This document shows positions 38,914-46,473 of a stretch of DNA of 64,000 bases, in pieces. Source of the DNA: Candidatus Pantoea gossypiicola. GTDB taxonomy: Bacteria > Pseudomonadota > Gammaproteobacteria > Enterobacterales > Enterobacteriaceae. Under the pieces are notes generated by a model, which saw nothing but the letters and a program-made list of their open reading frames with translations, searched no databases and was not told where the DNA came from. Made by a program: the position numbers and the translations under genes. Positions within the stretch are counted from its first letter, which is position 1. The number at the start of each line of letters is the position of its first letter. Location: positions 1 to 64,000 of the forward strand of contig NZ_VWVM01000008.1 in NCBI RefSeq assembly GCF_008632075.1. The letters are read 5' to 3'.

Positions 38914-41286
38914 TTAAAAATCGACATTAACACCTAACTGGAAAGTACGACCCGGCATTACGGCCAGTGCCTGATCGTTACGATCCTGTTGGGTGCCGCT
39001 GGTCAGTTCACGGCTGCTGAGGTAATCCCAGTATTTGCGATCGGTCAGGTTGTAAAGCCCACCGCTCAGCCTGACGTTTGGCGTGACGCGCCAGTAGGCG
39101 GTCATGTCCACCATGCCATAGCCCGGCACCCGCATGTAATCGGTACTGGAATCGGTCAGGCTATTACCGGTGTTGGCATAGCTGTTGCGGTTTGTGGCGC
39201 TGGCTTTCTTGCCCTTAACAAACGTGGCGGTGACGGCAGCACCGTAGCCGCGTGCCTCATCATCCCAGGCGAGTCCGACAATCGCTTTCATCGGGGCGAC
39301 GCTTTCCAGATCGACGTAGCGGTCGCCAGCGTAAGATGACTTCGCCGCGCCCTGGGTGTAGCCAAACGCCAGATTGGCACTTAGCCCCTCGACCTTGCGG
39401 AACCAGCTGCCGAAGTTCAACTTGCTGCTGATTTCAGCCCCATAGATGTAGGCTTTGTCGCGGTTCTCCGCCTGATAGGTGGTATAGATGTTGCTGGGTA
39501 CATTGACGAACTTACCCGGATTGGCCGCCCGGCTGTAGCGGGTAAAGGCGATGAAGTTTTTGTAGTCGTTGTAAAACGCGGCAGCATTAAGCGTCACGCC
39601 CTCCGCAACCTCGCCTTTTATACCCCATTCGTAGTTGTTGCTGGTCTCGGTCTTCAGATCGGCATTGCCAATCAGCGCATATTGCGCGGTGCCGGCATAG
39701 CTGGAGCCAAGGTTCCATGAGCCATAGAGCTGGGAGTCGTTGGGGAACTGCGCGCCACGGGTATATTGCAGATAAGTCATCAATGCCGGGGTCAGATTGT
39801 ACTGGAAGGCGATCGAGGGCAATACCTGGGTGTCGCTGTTTGGCGAACCGTAGAGTGCGGAGACTTCGCTGGCGTCAAGCACACTGCTGTTCGTCGTCAG
39901 TGTCGTCACATCACGTGGGCGGGTGTTCTGGTACGCCACACGCACGCCCGGCACGATAGCCGCTCGGTGTCCGGCAGCATCGAAGCTAATGGTATCCTGC
40001 AGATAACCGCCAACGGTGTAGCTGCGACTGTTAGCCTGCGGCTGCATGATCTCAGTATAAGCACTGGCTGGCGGTGCCTGACGAAAAGGCCGTTCAGTAT
40101 CGACCAGACGCGCATTTAACCCGGCACTCAGCTCATGCCGCCCGACGCTTTTAAGCGCGCGGGTGTCAAAGCCGTAGCTGTCGCTGTTGTAGTCGGAGTA
40201 AACGGTTTGCCAGGCGGTGGCGCTCGACGGCATCAGGGTGTTGTCATGTGCCTGGGTTTGCTGCCAGTAAACGCGGGTCGTCAGAGTGTCGATCAGATCA
40301 TTGTAAGGAGTGTACTCATCCGCCAGGCTGATGCCCCAGCGTCGGGTATCGCTCTGCTGCTGCGCCGTTCCCCAGACCGTATTGCCGGATGTGCTCCAGC
40401 TGTCGTAATGGCTATGGTGCGTTTTGTGATAATAATCGAAAGTCGCGCTGAGCTTGTGAAGATCATTGGGCTGCCAGATGCCCGAGGTCATAAAGGCATC
40501 GGAATGCCAGTTAGCCGGATAGGCATCAACCGTGCCGCTGTTATTGCGGGTCTGTTGTCCGTCGCGACGACTGTAAACAAAGATTCCCCGCAGCGTATCA
40601 TCGCCTGCTGCTGCCGTAATGCCGTTGTGCCAGCTGCGGCTGGCGGAGTCGTAGTCGCTTTGAAAACCAAAATAGTTGCGTTTACCGGGATTCAGATAGT
40701 CATCCGGGGATTTGTTACGGAACGAGACATTGCCGCCAATCGCGTTATTCGGCTGATCCACTGCCGTGGCACCCTTCTCAATGCCGATGTGGCCAAACAT
40801 ATAGGGATCGATGTAATCGCGGCCAATCCCAAAGCTGTCGAGACCGGCACGTCCCACATAGCTGCGGCCGGTGGCCTGAGGTAACGGAATGCCATCCACA
40901 TCGAGACCAACGCGGTTGCTCTCTAAACCACGAATGTTGTAGCCAGTGTAACCGGCCCGGTCAAAGCCGCTCTTACCGGCTGAGGAACCGCCACTGGTGC
41001 CGGTGGCGCTGATCAGCGGTTCATAGCGCATGATCGATCCAAAATCAGTGGCACCACGTTGCTGCAAATCGCTGGCGGAGAGCGTGGTTTTGCTGCCCGC
41101 CGTTTGTTTGATCTCCGGTGCAGTCACCGTCATTACCGGTTCAGCACTGCTGCCATAGCGGTCGGAAAGGGTCAGCGTGGCAGGTTCACTGCCCGCAGCG
41201 TAGGTGCAGGTGGTATTGATAAAGGTGGCGAGCAACGCCAGCTCAGACAGACGCGGTTGCGTCAATCTCCGAAAACGTGGTGACAT
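38914..41286 (-). CDS. hmuR: TonB-dependent heme/hemoglobin receptor
   Basis: Outer-membrane receptor of 790 residues that takes up heme or heme proteins using TonB energy. A signal peptide is followed by a TonB box-like PVMTVTAPE near residue 50, the plug domain (SASDLQQRGATDF onwards), and a beta-barrel ending VNVDF with terminal phenylalanine. The region YTRGAQFPNDSQLYG corresponds to the FRAP-NPDL area of heme receptors but differs in sequence. It may be closer to TdhA/HasR-type hemoglobin receptors than to Yersinia HmuR. A perfect Fur box lies 137 bases upstream. Confidence 0.88.
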   Translation of the reverse strand: MSPRFRRLTQPRLSELALLATFINTTCTYAAGSEPATLTLSDRYGSSAEPVMTVTAPEIKQTAGSKTTLSASDLQQRGATDFGSIMRYEPLISATGTSGGSSAGKSGFDRAGYTGYNIRGLESNRVGLDVDGIPLPQATGRSYVGRAGLDSFGIGRDYIDPYMFGHIGIEKGATAVDQPNNAIGGNVSFRNKSPDDYLNPGKRNYFGFQSDYDSASRSWHNGITAAAGDDTLRGIFVYSRRDGQQTRNNSGTVDAYPANWHSDAFMTSGIWQPNDLHKLSATFDYYHKTHHSHYDSWSTSGNTVWGTAQQQSDTRRWGISLADEYTPYNDLIDTLTTRVYWQQTQAHDNTLMPSSATAWQTVYSDYNSDSYGFDTRALKSVGRHELSAGLNARLVDTERPFRQAPPASAYTEIMQPQANSRSYTVGGYLQDTISFDAAGHRAAIVPGVRVAYQNTRPRDVTTLTTNSSVLDASEVSALYGSPNSDTQVLPSIAFQYNLTPALMTYLQYTRGAQFPNDSQLYGSWNLGSSYAGTAQYALIGNADLKTETSNNYEWGIKGEVAEGVTLNAAAFYNDYKNFIAFTRYSRAANPGKFVNVPSNIYTTYQAENRDKAYIYGAEISSKLNFGSWFRKVEGLSANLAFGYTQGAAKSSYAGDRYVDLESVAPMKAIVGLAWDDEARGYGAAVTATFVKGKKASATNRNSYANTGNSLTDSSTDYMRVPGYGMVDMTAYWRVTPNVRLSGGLYNLTDRKYWDYLSSRELTSGTQQDRNDQALAVMPGRTFQLGVNVDF

Positions 41287-41344
41287 AGGCGCGAATTACC
41301 TGATTAATTGTTAGTATTCGCTCACTTGCTTGCTGCAACATAAA

Positions 41345-41369
41345 AAACGGCTCTGCATAAAAGCCGTAA
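41345..41369 (-). terminator. Terminator-like hairpin in the hmuR leader
   Basis: On the minus strand ACGGCT pairs with AGCCGT around a 9-base loop and is followed by TTTTTTA. It lies between the Fur box and the hmuR start codon, about 60 bases before the ATG, so it could act as an attenuator if transcription starts at the Fur-controlled promoter. Confidence 0.5.
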
Positions 41370-41389
41370 AAAATCAGAACATCATGCGG

Positions 41390-41404
41390 GTGTAATCATT
41401 ATCG
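41390..41404 (-). promoter_or_regulatory. Secondary Fur-like site
   Basis: The stretch GTGTAATCATTATCG matches the Fur 7-1-7 consensus at 10 of 14 positions. It lies 19 bases from the perfect site and may extend Fur binding towards hmuR. Confidence 0.5.
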
Positions 41405-41422
41405 CCGGGAATTTAATGCAAC

Positions 41423-41437
41423 TGATAATCATTATCA
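41423..41437. promoter_or_regulatory. Fur box
   Basis: TGATAATCATTATCA is an exact match to the 7-1-7 Fur consensus. It lies between hmuR (minus) and the Rdx-like gene (plus), so both may be repressed by iron. Confidence 0.9.
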
Positions 41438-41525
41438 ATCTTATTTACATTAAGACATAAACCACAGCGCACAAATTGTTAACCCGAATGCATCTGCATT
41501 TATCAATACGTAAAGGAAGAGAGTT

Positions 41526-41822
41526 ATGGCGCAAAAACCTGTGGTTGTTATTCACTACTGTATGCAATGCAACTGGCTGATGCGGTCAGCGTGGATGGCA
41601 CAGGAACTTCTGCATACCTTCGCTGAGGATCTGGCTGAGGTCACGCTGAAACCCGGCACCGGCGGCATTTTTGAGATTACGCTGGATGGTCATCTGCTGT
41701 GGGAACGTAAGCGGGACGGCGGTTTCCCGGATGCGACTACCCTGAAACAGCGCGTGCGCGACATCTGTTTCCCGGATCGTACCCTGGGTCACATCGATAA
41801 GAATAAGAGTGAAATCAGCTGA
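41526..41822 (+). CDS. SelT/SelW/SelH (Rdx) family redox protein
   Basis: Thioredoxin-like protein of 98 residues with the CxxC pair Cys12-x2-Cys15 in HYCMQCNWL, the mark of bacterial Rdx/SelW-like proteins in which cysteine replaces selenocysteine. The rest fits the family, with PGTGGIFEITLDG in the middle and FPDATTLKQRVRD near the end. The ATG follows AAGGAAGAGAG. It is divergent from hmuR across a Fur box, so iron control is likely. A redox role in iron or heme handling is only an inference. Confidence 0.82.
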   Translation: MAQKPVVVIHYCMQCNWLMRSAWMAQELLHTFAEDLAEVTLKPGTGGIFEITLDGHLLWERKRDGGFPDATTLKQRVRDICFPDRTLGHIDKNKSEIS

Positions 41823-42362
41823 TTAACTGTGGGTGATTTTATCAGCCGCGTCGTGCAGCGCCCTAATCAGCGTCTGCAGCGCGGCTTCTGAAATCTCTTC
41901 CTGCGCCAGTCGTTGATTCAGAGCCACCTTCAGCCCGTGAATTGCCTGCTCCACAGCAGGAATGCTGCGGTTATTGACCACGATTGCCAGCGTAGAGAGA
42001 CGCGTAATCAGGCTGGCTACCGTTTCGCGGTTATCCGCCAGCTGCGCCTCACCAGCCGCCGTCAGACGGTAAGCTTTACGCGCTGCCTGCGCATCCACCA
42101 CCTGAATCGCCTCCATCTCTTCCAGCAGCGTCAGGTTGGGATAGATGATCCCCGGACTGGGCGAATACTCTCCCTTTGACAGCTCCTCAACGGACTTGAT
42201 CAGCTCATAGCCGTGCGCCGCATTCTGCGCCAGGAAATGGAGCATCAGCAGGCGAATCTCACTCGCTTCCAGCATCTTTTCACGTCGTTTACGTCGTCCG
42301 CTGCAGCCGCCTGCGCGCGAAGTCTGTTCGTCAGATGAAGTGGAAGTCGGATGCTGTTTCAT
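41823..42362 (-). CDS. yqjI: YqjI-like PadR family regulator
   Basis: Winged-helix PadR regulator of 179 residues. The DNA-binding domain (residues 30-110) includes MLEASEIRLLMLHFL, HGYELIKSVEEL and SPGIIYPNLTLLEEM, and a helical C-terminal part follows. E. coli YqjI is nickel-responsive and represses yqjH; its N-terminus is full of histidine and cysteine. Here residues 1-30 carry only one cysteine and one histidine, so nickel sensing may be absent. It starts 71 bases downstream of the yqjH-like stop on the same strand, unlike the divergent E. coli order. Confidence 0.8.
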   Translation of the reverse strand: MKQHPTSTSSDEQTSRAGGCSGRRKRREKMLEASEIRLLMLHFLAQNAAHGYELIKSVEELSKGEYSPSPGIIYPNLTLLEEMEAIQVVDAQAARKAYRLTAAGEAQLADNRETVASLITRLSTLAIVVNNRSIPAVEQAIHGLKVALNQRLAQEEISEAALQTLIRALHDAADKITHS

Positions 42363-42433
42363 GACCTGCCCTGCTGAAAAAAAGGAGAGTGATGGTAGTC
42401 CGCCATCTGGCAAAACTCAATTGTCAGCGCGGC

Positions 42434-43216
42434 TTACTTCTGATGCCAGTAGGCCACCGCCCGCACGAAGTCGCTGTCGAGACCACGCTGCGATGTAAAG
42501 TAGTCAGACAGCGCTTTAACAAACTCCCCCTCGCCGGTCAGCCAGATAAAGTAATCTTCCGTCGGGAACGTGAGCTGATCCAGCCGGGTAATCAGCTGGC
42601 TGAGCTGCGCTTTTTGCATCTTACCGCTGCCCAGCCAGTTTGCCGTTACGCCTGCTGTATCCGATAAATAGTCGCGACCGGTCGCTTCATCGGTAAAGGC
42701 ATAGAGATGCAGCGCCTGGGCGCGGGCGTCACGCTGACGGCGGGCAAAAGCGGGCAGTCCGGTTTCGTCGCAGACGTAAAGCTGGAATGTGTAGCCGGTC
42801 GGCACTACCAGCGAGCCACGTGGCCCACCAACAATCAGTTGATCGCCCACCTGCGCCTGCGCGGCCCAGTCACTGGCTACGCCCTGCTGATGAATATAGA
42901 AGTCGAGGGTCAGTGAAGACTCACCATCGAATTCCAGCGGCGTGTAATCACGTGCCTGCGGACGTAAACCTTCAGGCCAGACAATGCCTGCGTCGGTAAT
43001 CTGTGGCAGAGCCAGTGTCTCACCTTCAGAAGAAGGGAAAAACACCTTGATGTGGTCATCAAAGCCTGGTGACGTAAAGCCTGCCAGATCGCTGCCGCTG
43101 AACCGGATGCGCCAGAATTTCCCGGCAATCCTGGTTTTACTGGCGACCTGAATATGACGGAAACGCAGTTCATTGCGGATGCGCTGCGGCGTACGCTTTT
43201 CGGCTGTTGTAGTCAA
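42434..43216 (-). CDS. yqjH: Siderophore-interacting ferric-chelate reductase
   Basis: FAD/NADPH-dependent cytoplasmic enzyme that reduces ferric siderophores and releases iron, 260 residues. The FAD domain has GFDDHIKVFFP near residue 50 and YTPLEF near 90, typical of SIP/ViuB/YqjH proteins; the C-terminal NADPH domain has YFIWLTGEGEFVKAL. The start was set at TTG 43216 because GGAGAGAG precedes it and homology to YqjH begins a few residues later; no ATG fits. Fur-like sequence lies upstream. Context with heme genes supports an iron role. Confidence 0.85.
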   Translation of the reverse strand: MTTTAEKRTPQRIRNELRFRHIQVASKTRIAGKFWRIRFSGSDLAGFTSPGFDDHIKVFFPSSEGETLALPQITDAGIVWPEGLRPQARDYTPLEFDGESSLTLDFYIHQQGVASDWAAQAQVGDQLIVGGPRGSLVVPTGYTFQLYVCDETGLPAFARRQRDARAQALHLYAFTDEATGRDYLSDTAGVTANWLGSGKMQKAQLSQLITRLDQLTFPTEDYFIWLTGEGEFVKALSDYFTSQRGLDSDFVRAVAYWHQK

Positions 43217-43601
43217 AATCTCTCTCCTGAAACAGGGTCTATGCCCGATAGTCAGGGGCATACCCGCCGTGATTAAACAATAATGTAATAACAATCATTC
43301 TCATCTGTAGCCACAAGATTAGCTATGATATATCTTCGGCACAAGAACGAAAAATGCGATTCTGCGACTTAAGATATATTTTAAACAGCGTCGTAAGAGA
43401 AGTAATGCGGACGGAAAGTGGCATGAGTGAGAAGCATGCGATGCAGCAGGCAGGTAAACAGTGTTTTAAAAGGCAGGCGAATGGGCCTCAGAGAGGACGC
43501 CGCAGATGCAGAGTGTGTGCAGGGTAATCAGGCGGAAGCTGTCCGACTCCTGAAGAGCCGGGCATCATCTCGCGCCGCCGGTTCTGGCAGCGCATCAACC
43601 C
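43217..43601. other. Region upstream of yqjH-like gene
   Basis: No secure gene. A Fur-like sequence (AATAACAATCATTCTCAT, 43287-43304) lies about 70 bases before the reductase start. Further on are GATATATC at 43327-43334 and AAGATATATTTT at 43371-43382, possible regulator sites. A short plus-strand frame (43423-43527) is not convincing. Confidence 0.45.
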
Positions 43602-43796
43602 TTACAGCGTGTCGTTGAATCCGGAAAGGGAGGCATTACTGCTGGTGTGATCCGGCAGTTCACCATCACCCAGGATTTCATGCTGGGTAACCTGAGAGTG
43701 CGGATGCAGTCCGGCAGGCGGTGAGAAAGGCTCAGCCTGCTGCGCCATCGCCATTGCAGGCAATGCCAGGATCAGGGAAATCATTAAGCGTCGCAT
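43602..43796 (-). CDS. Small predicted exported protein
   Basis: Frame of 64 codons with a clear signal peptide: basic MRRLM, hydrophobic ISLILALPAMA, and likely cleavage at AMA-QQ near residue 18. The mature part, about 46 residues, is rich in proline, serine and histidine and has no cysteine. I do not recognise the family. It lies alone between the iron region and the AraC-type regulator. The ribosome site is weak (GAAG), so confidence is moderate. Confidence 0.55.
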   Translation of the reverse strand: MRRLMISLILALPAMAMAQQAEPFSPPAGLHPHSQVTQHEILGDGELPDHTSSNASLSGFNDTL

Positions 43797-44014
43797 AGTT
43801 GTCTTCGATTGTCGTTTTGACCAGAAAAGGCCAGAAATGCAGATGAATGTTCCATCCCTGCCACAGAAGCACGATGATTCAGATATGACAGGGTTTCGGG
43901 GGAGAATTTTACGCCAGAATGGCGACTTATTTTATAAAATCGTGCGGTTTGTCACGGTTTATCGCACGAAAGATGCATTGGCAGGGCCAGAAGCGATTTG
44001 CCCTGCCCTGTCGA

Positions 44015-44884
44015 CTACGCCTGCATCACCGGAATTGAAAAAACGCCGCTGAGCCAGTCGGGCTTACAGTGCGCAAAATCGAGACGCAACAGGTCTTTGC
44101 CCGGACGGCGTGAGACACCCAGCATGGGCAAATGCTGATAGTAGATATCCTCGATAAAGCGCGTCAGCTGCTCCGGCCTGCCGCTCCAGCGGATCGACGC
44201 ATAAAGACCACACACCTCGCTCCAGCTGGCGGTATTGTCACCCAGCAATCCGGCATGTTGTGGTGCCAGCGCCTGAAACAGGCTGATATTCTGCTGGTCA
44301 GCAGAGCTATGGCCAGGACCATACTGAAAACCTAACCAGCCGTGCGTCGCATGGCTGCCCGCCAGCGCGACCAGATGCCGTGCCTGCTCTGCCACACGAT
44401 GGTCGTCGTCGGCAATATACTCACCAAACCTGCACTCCCACTCCAGTGTCTCTCCGCACAGGTGCAGTTCTTCCTCACGTGCCACCAGCGTCGCACGCTC
44501 TGCCAGCGATCGCACCAGAATGCGACCATGGAAGTTTTTAACCGGCAAATGAGGAATACGGCGAAACGCGCCAGGCGTCAGCGAAAAGTGGCCTTTGAAC
44601 ACCCGCGTGAAGTTTTGCTGGTTATCAAAGCCAAAACGTACGGCGATATCGATCAGCGTCATGCGCGTCAGACGCAGCGCCATGGCCGCCATCGTCAGAC
44701 GCCGTTTGCGGGTATACGCCGCCAGCGTCTGTCCGGTCATCTCCTTGAACATGCGCTGCATATGCCATTTGGAATAACCTGATTTCAGGGTGATTTGATC
44801 GATATTGAGATCGTCGGTGAGGTTGGCTTCTATCCACTCGACCAGATCGTTGATGTGCTGTTTTTTAATGGCCTGACTGAGCAT
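44015..44884 (-). CDS. Rob-like AraC family transcriptional regulator
   Basis: Regulator of 289 residues with the Rob arrangement: N-terminal AraC/XylS double helix-turn-helix (LVEWIEANLTDDLNI, GYSKWHMQRMFKEMTG, and RFGFDNQQNFTRVFK within residues 15-95), then a C-terminal GyrI-like effector domain from about residue 120. MarA, SoxS and Rob activate efflux and stress genes in E. coli. This protein may be a Rob paralogue; the ligand is unknown. It stands alone. Confidence 0.85.
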   Translation of the reverse strand: MLSQAIKKQHINDLVEWIEANLTDDLNIDQITLKSGYSKWHMQRMFKEMTGQTLAAYTRKRRLTMAAMALRLTRMTLIDIAVRFGFDNQQNFTRVFKGHFSLTPGAFRRIPHLPVKNFHGRILVRSLAERATLVAREEELHLCGETLEWECRFGEYIADDDHRVAEQARHLVALAGSHATHGWLGFQYGPGHSSADQQNISLFQALAPQHAGLLGDNTASWSEVCGLYASIRWSGRPEQLTRFIEDIYYQHLPMLGVSRRPGKDLLRLDFAHCKPDWLSGVFSIPVMQA

Positions 44885-45022
44885 GATGGCGATTTACGAC
44901 GCGGGTTAGGACTGAAATTTTCGTTACAAAAGAATAACAAAAATTGCGAATCGGTGTAAGGAAAGGGTAAGACGCACGCGCCCGTTCGGGGCGATTCCGC
45001 ATTAATTGCTTAGGTTACTAAC

Positions 45023-45048
45023 TAAAAAAGGCTGACTGACGTCAGCCT
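45023..45048 (-). terminator. Terminator downstream of the cioAB operon
   Basis: On the minus strand AGGCTGAC pairs with GTCAGCCT and is followed by six T. It lies about 245 bases after the last gene of the oxidase operon, with a repeat element between. Confidence 0.75.
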
Positions 45049-45059
45049 CGGACAACTCA

Positions 45060-45265
45060 GAATGTAAAGCGATGGGAGCATACGCCAGGAGCAAAGCAGC
45101 GCGGGCCATGGACAAAAATGCCGGGAGCGTTTTTGAACAACGCAACGCGTTGGCCCGGCTACGGGCGCACCTCACGGATGAGGTGCGTAATCGCCCGCGC
45201 TGAGCATGCCAGGGATAGCGTTTTTGCGTCTTTGCGGAGGGCGTATGCTCCCTGAGCTTGCTCGT
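45060..45265. repeat. Inverted-repeat element downstream of cioAB
   Basis: GGAGCATACGCC near 45076 and GCGCGGG near 45099 have inverted partners GGCGTATGCTCC near 45240 and CCCGCGC near 45193, giving a foldable element of about 190 bases. Inside it, at 45113-45135, CAAAAATGC and GCGTTTTTG flank CGGGA; the same hairpin occurs twice in the tRNA-Phe repeats. The sequence AGGGATAGCG also resembles AGGGATGGCG in the mltC-speC palindrome. No protein is likely here. Confidence 0.7.
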
Positions 45266-45292
45266 TATCAATACTCGCAGTCGTCACGACAA

Positions 45293-45466
45293 TTAATGAC
45301 TACGCATTCCCGCTGCAGTCATCATCATGCGGAACAGCGAGGCGACAACGCCCAGCGCCAGCACGCTGGCAGCGTAGATAAACACCAGCCACATTACACG
45401 CTTCCACCACGGTGCTTTCGTCTCTGCGTTTTCATTGTGGTCTTTCATGCTGCTGAGGCTTTTCAT
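45293..45466 (-). CDS. Small cytochrome bd subunit (DUF2474/CydX-like)
   Basis: Single-span membrane protein of 57 residues: charged N-terminus, WWKRVMW at the membrane interface and one hydrophobic helix (LVFIYAASVLALGVVAS). Small proteins of this kind accompany cytochrome bd oxidases as CydX/DUF2474 subunits. The ATG follows the cioB stop by one base (TGATATG), so translation is coupled. Family assignment is from position, size and membrane layout. Confidence 0.75.
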   Translation of the reverse strand: MKSLSSMKDHNENAETKAPWWKRVMWLVFIYAASVLALGVVASLFRMMMTAAGMRSH

Positions 45467-45467
45467 A

Positions 45468-46472
45468 TCAATGATATCCTGCGTCTGCTTTGATTTTTCC
45501 ACGGAACACGTAGTAGCTCCAGAAGGTATAGCCCAGGATCATCGGGATAATCAGCAGGCTACCCACCAGCATAAAGGCCTGACTCTGCGGAGGTGCCGCA
45601 GCCGCCCAGATGGTCACGGATGGCGGAATAATGTTTGGCCAGATACTGATGCCCAGTCCGGAGAAGCCCAGGAAAATCAGCGCCAGCGTCAGCAGGAACG
45701 GTGAATAGTGTGCCTCGCGTTTGATGGCGCGAACAATGCCCCACGAACAGAGCAGCACCAGCACCGGAACCGGCAGGAACAGGAACAGATTTGGCGTGCT
45801 GAACCAGCGATGAGAGATGTCCGCATGCGCAAACGGCGTCCACAGGCTGACGATGCCAATAATCACTAACAACGCAATCACCAGCGGCGTCGCCAGCGCG
45901 GACATCTTACGGTGCAGTTCATTCTCGGTCTTCATGATGAGCCAGGTACAGCCCAGCAGCGCATAGGCCACTACCAGACCCACACCGCAGAACAGCGGGA
46001 ACGGCGCAAGCCAGTCCATTGCGGAACCGGCAAAGCGGCGTCCCTCAACCGGAATGCCATCCAGCAATGCACCGACCGCCACACCCTGACTGAAGGTGGC
46101 GATGATCGAACCGGCAATGAACGACTTGTCCCAGAATGCACGATGGCCTTCCACCGCTTTAAAGCGGAACTCAAAGGCGACGCCGCGGAAAATCAGACCA
46201 ATCAGCATGGCGGTCAGCGGAATCGACAGTGCATCAGCGATGACTGCATAGGCCAGCGGGAACGCACCGAACAGGCCTGCGCCCCCCAGCACCAGCCAGG
46301 TCTCATTACCATCCCAGACCGGCGCAACGGTATTCACCATCATGTCGCGCTCGCCAGCATCTTTATTGAACGGGAACAGCAGACCAATGCCCAGGTCGAA
46401 ACCATCCATCACGATATACATCAGGGTTGCGAAGACGATAATCACAAACCAGATAACAGAAAAATCGATCAT
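45468..46472 (-). CDS. cioB: Cytochrome bd-type oxidase subunit II
   Basis: Inner-membrane subunit II of a bd-type quinol oxidase, 334 residues with about eight to nine helices. Family marks are MDGFDLGIGLLFPF near residue 24, NTVAPVWDGNETWLVLGGAGLFGAFP around 48-75, and FRGVAFEFRFK near 100. It starts one base after the cioA stop; the start at 46472 has GGAG nine bases upstream. CydB and CioB are not distinguished by this subunit, but the partner subunit points to CioB. Confidence 0.9.
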   Translation of the reverse strand: MIDFSVIWFVIIVFATLMYIVMDGFDLGIGLLFPFNKDAGERDMMVNTVAPVWDGNETWLVLGGAGLFGAFPLAYAVIADALSIPLTAMLIGLIFRGVAFEFRFKAVEGHRAFWDKSFIAGSIIATFSQGVAVGALLDGIPVEGRRFAGSAMDWLAPFPLFCGVGLVVAYALLGCTWLIMKTENELHRKMSALATPLVIALLVIIGIVSLWTPFAHADISHRWFSTPNLFLFLPVPVLVLLCSWGIVRAIKREAHYSPFLLTLALIFLGFSGLGISIWPNIIPPSVTIWAAAAPPQSQAFMLVGSLLIIPMILGYTFWSYYVFRGKIKADAGYH

Positions 46473-46473
46473 C

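Noticed and set aside
43423..43650. Plus-strand frame MSEKHAMQQAG... with an in-frame TAA at 43525 followed by an open stretch ending near 43650.
   Set aside because: Poor ribosome site, odd arginine-rich composition, overlap with the exported small protein on the other strand, and no family match; not enough to call a pseudogene.
45002..45271. 89-codon minus-strand frame after the oxidase operon.
   Set aside because: It covers the inverted repeat and terminator and has no ribosome site or known family.
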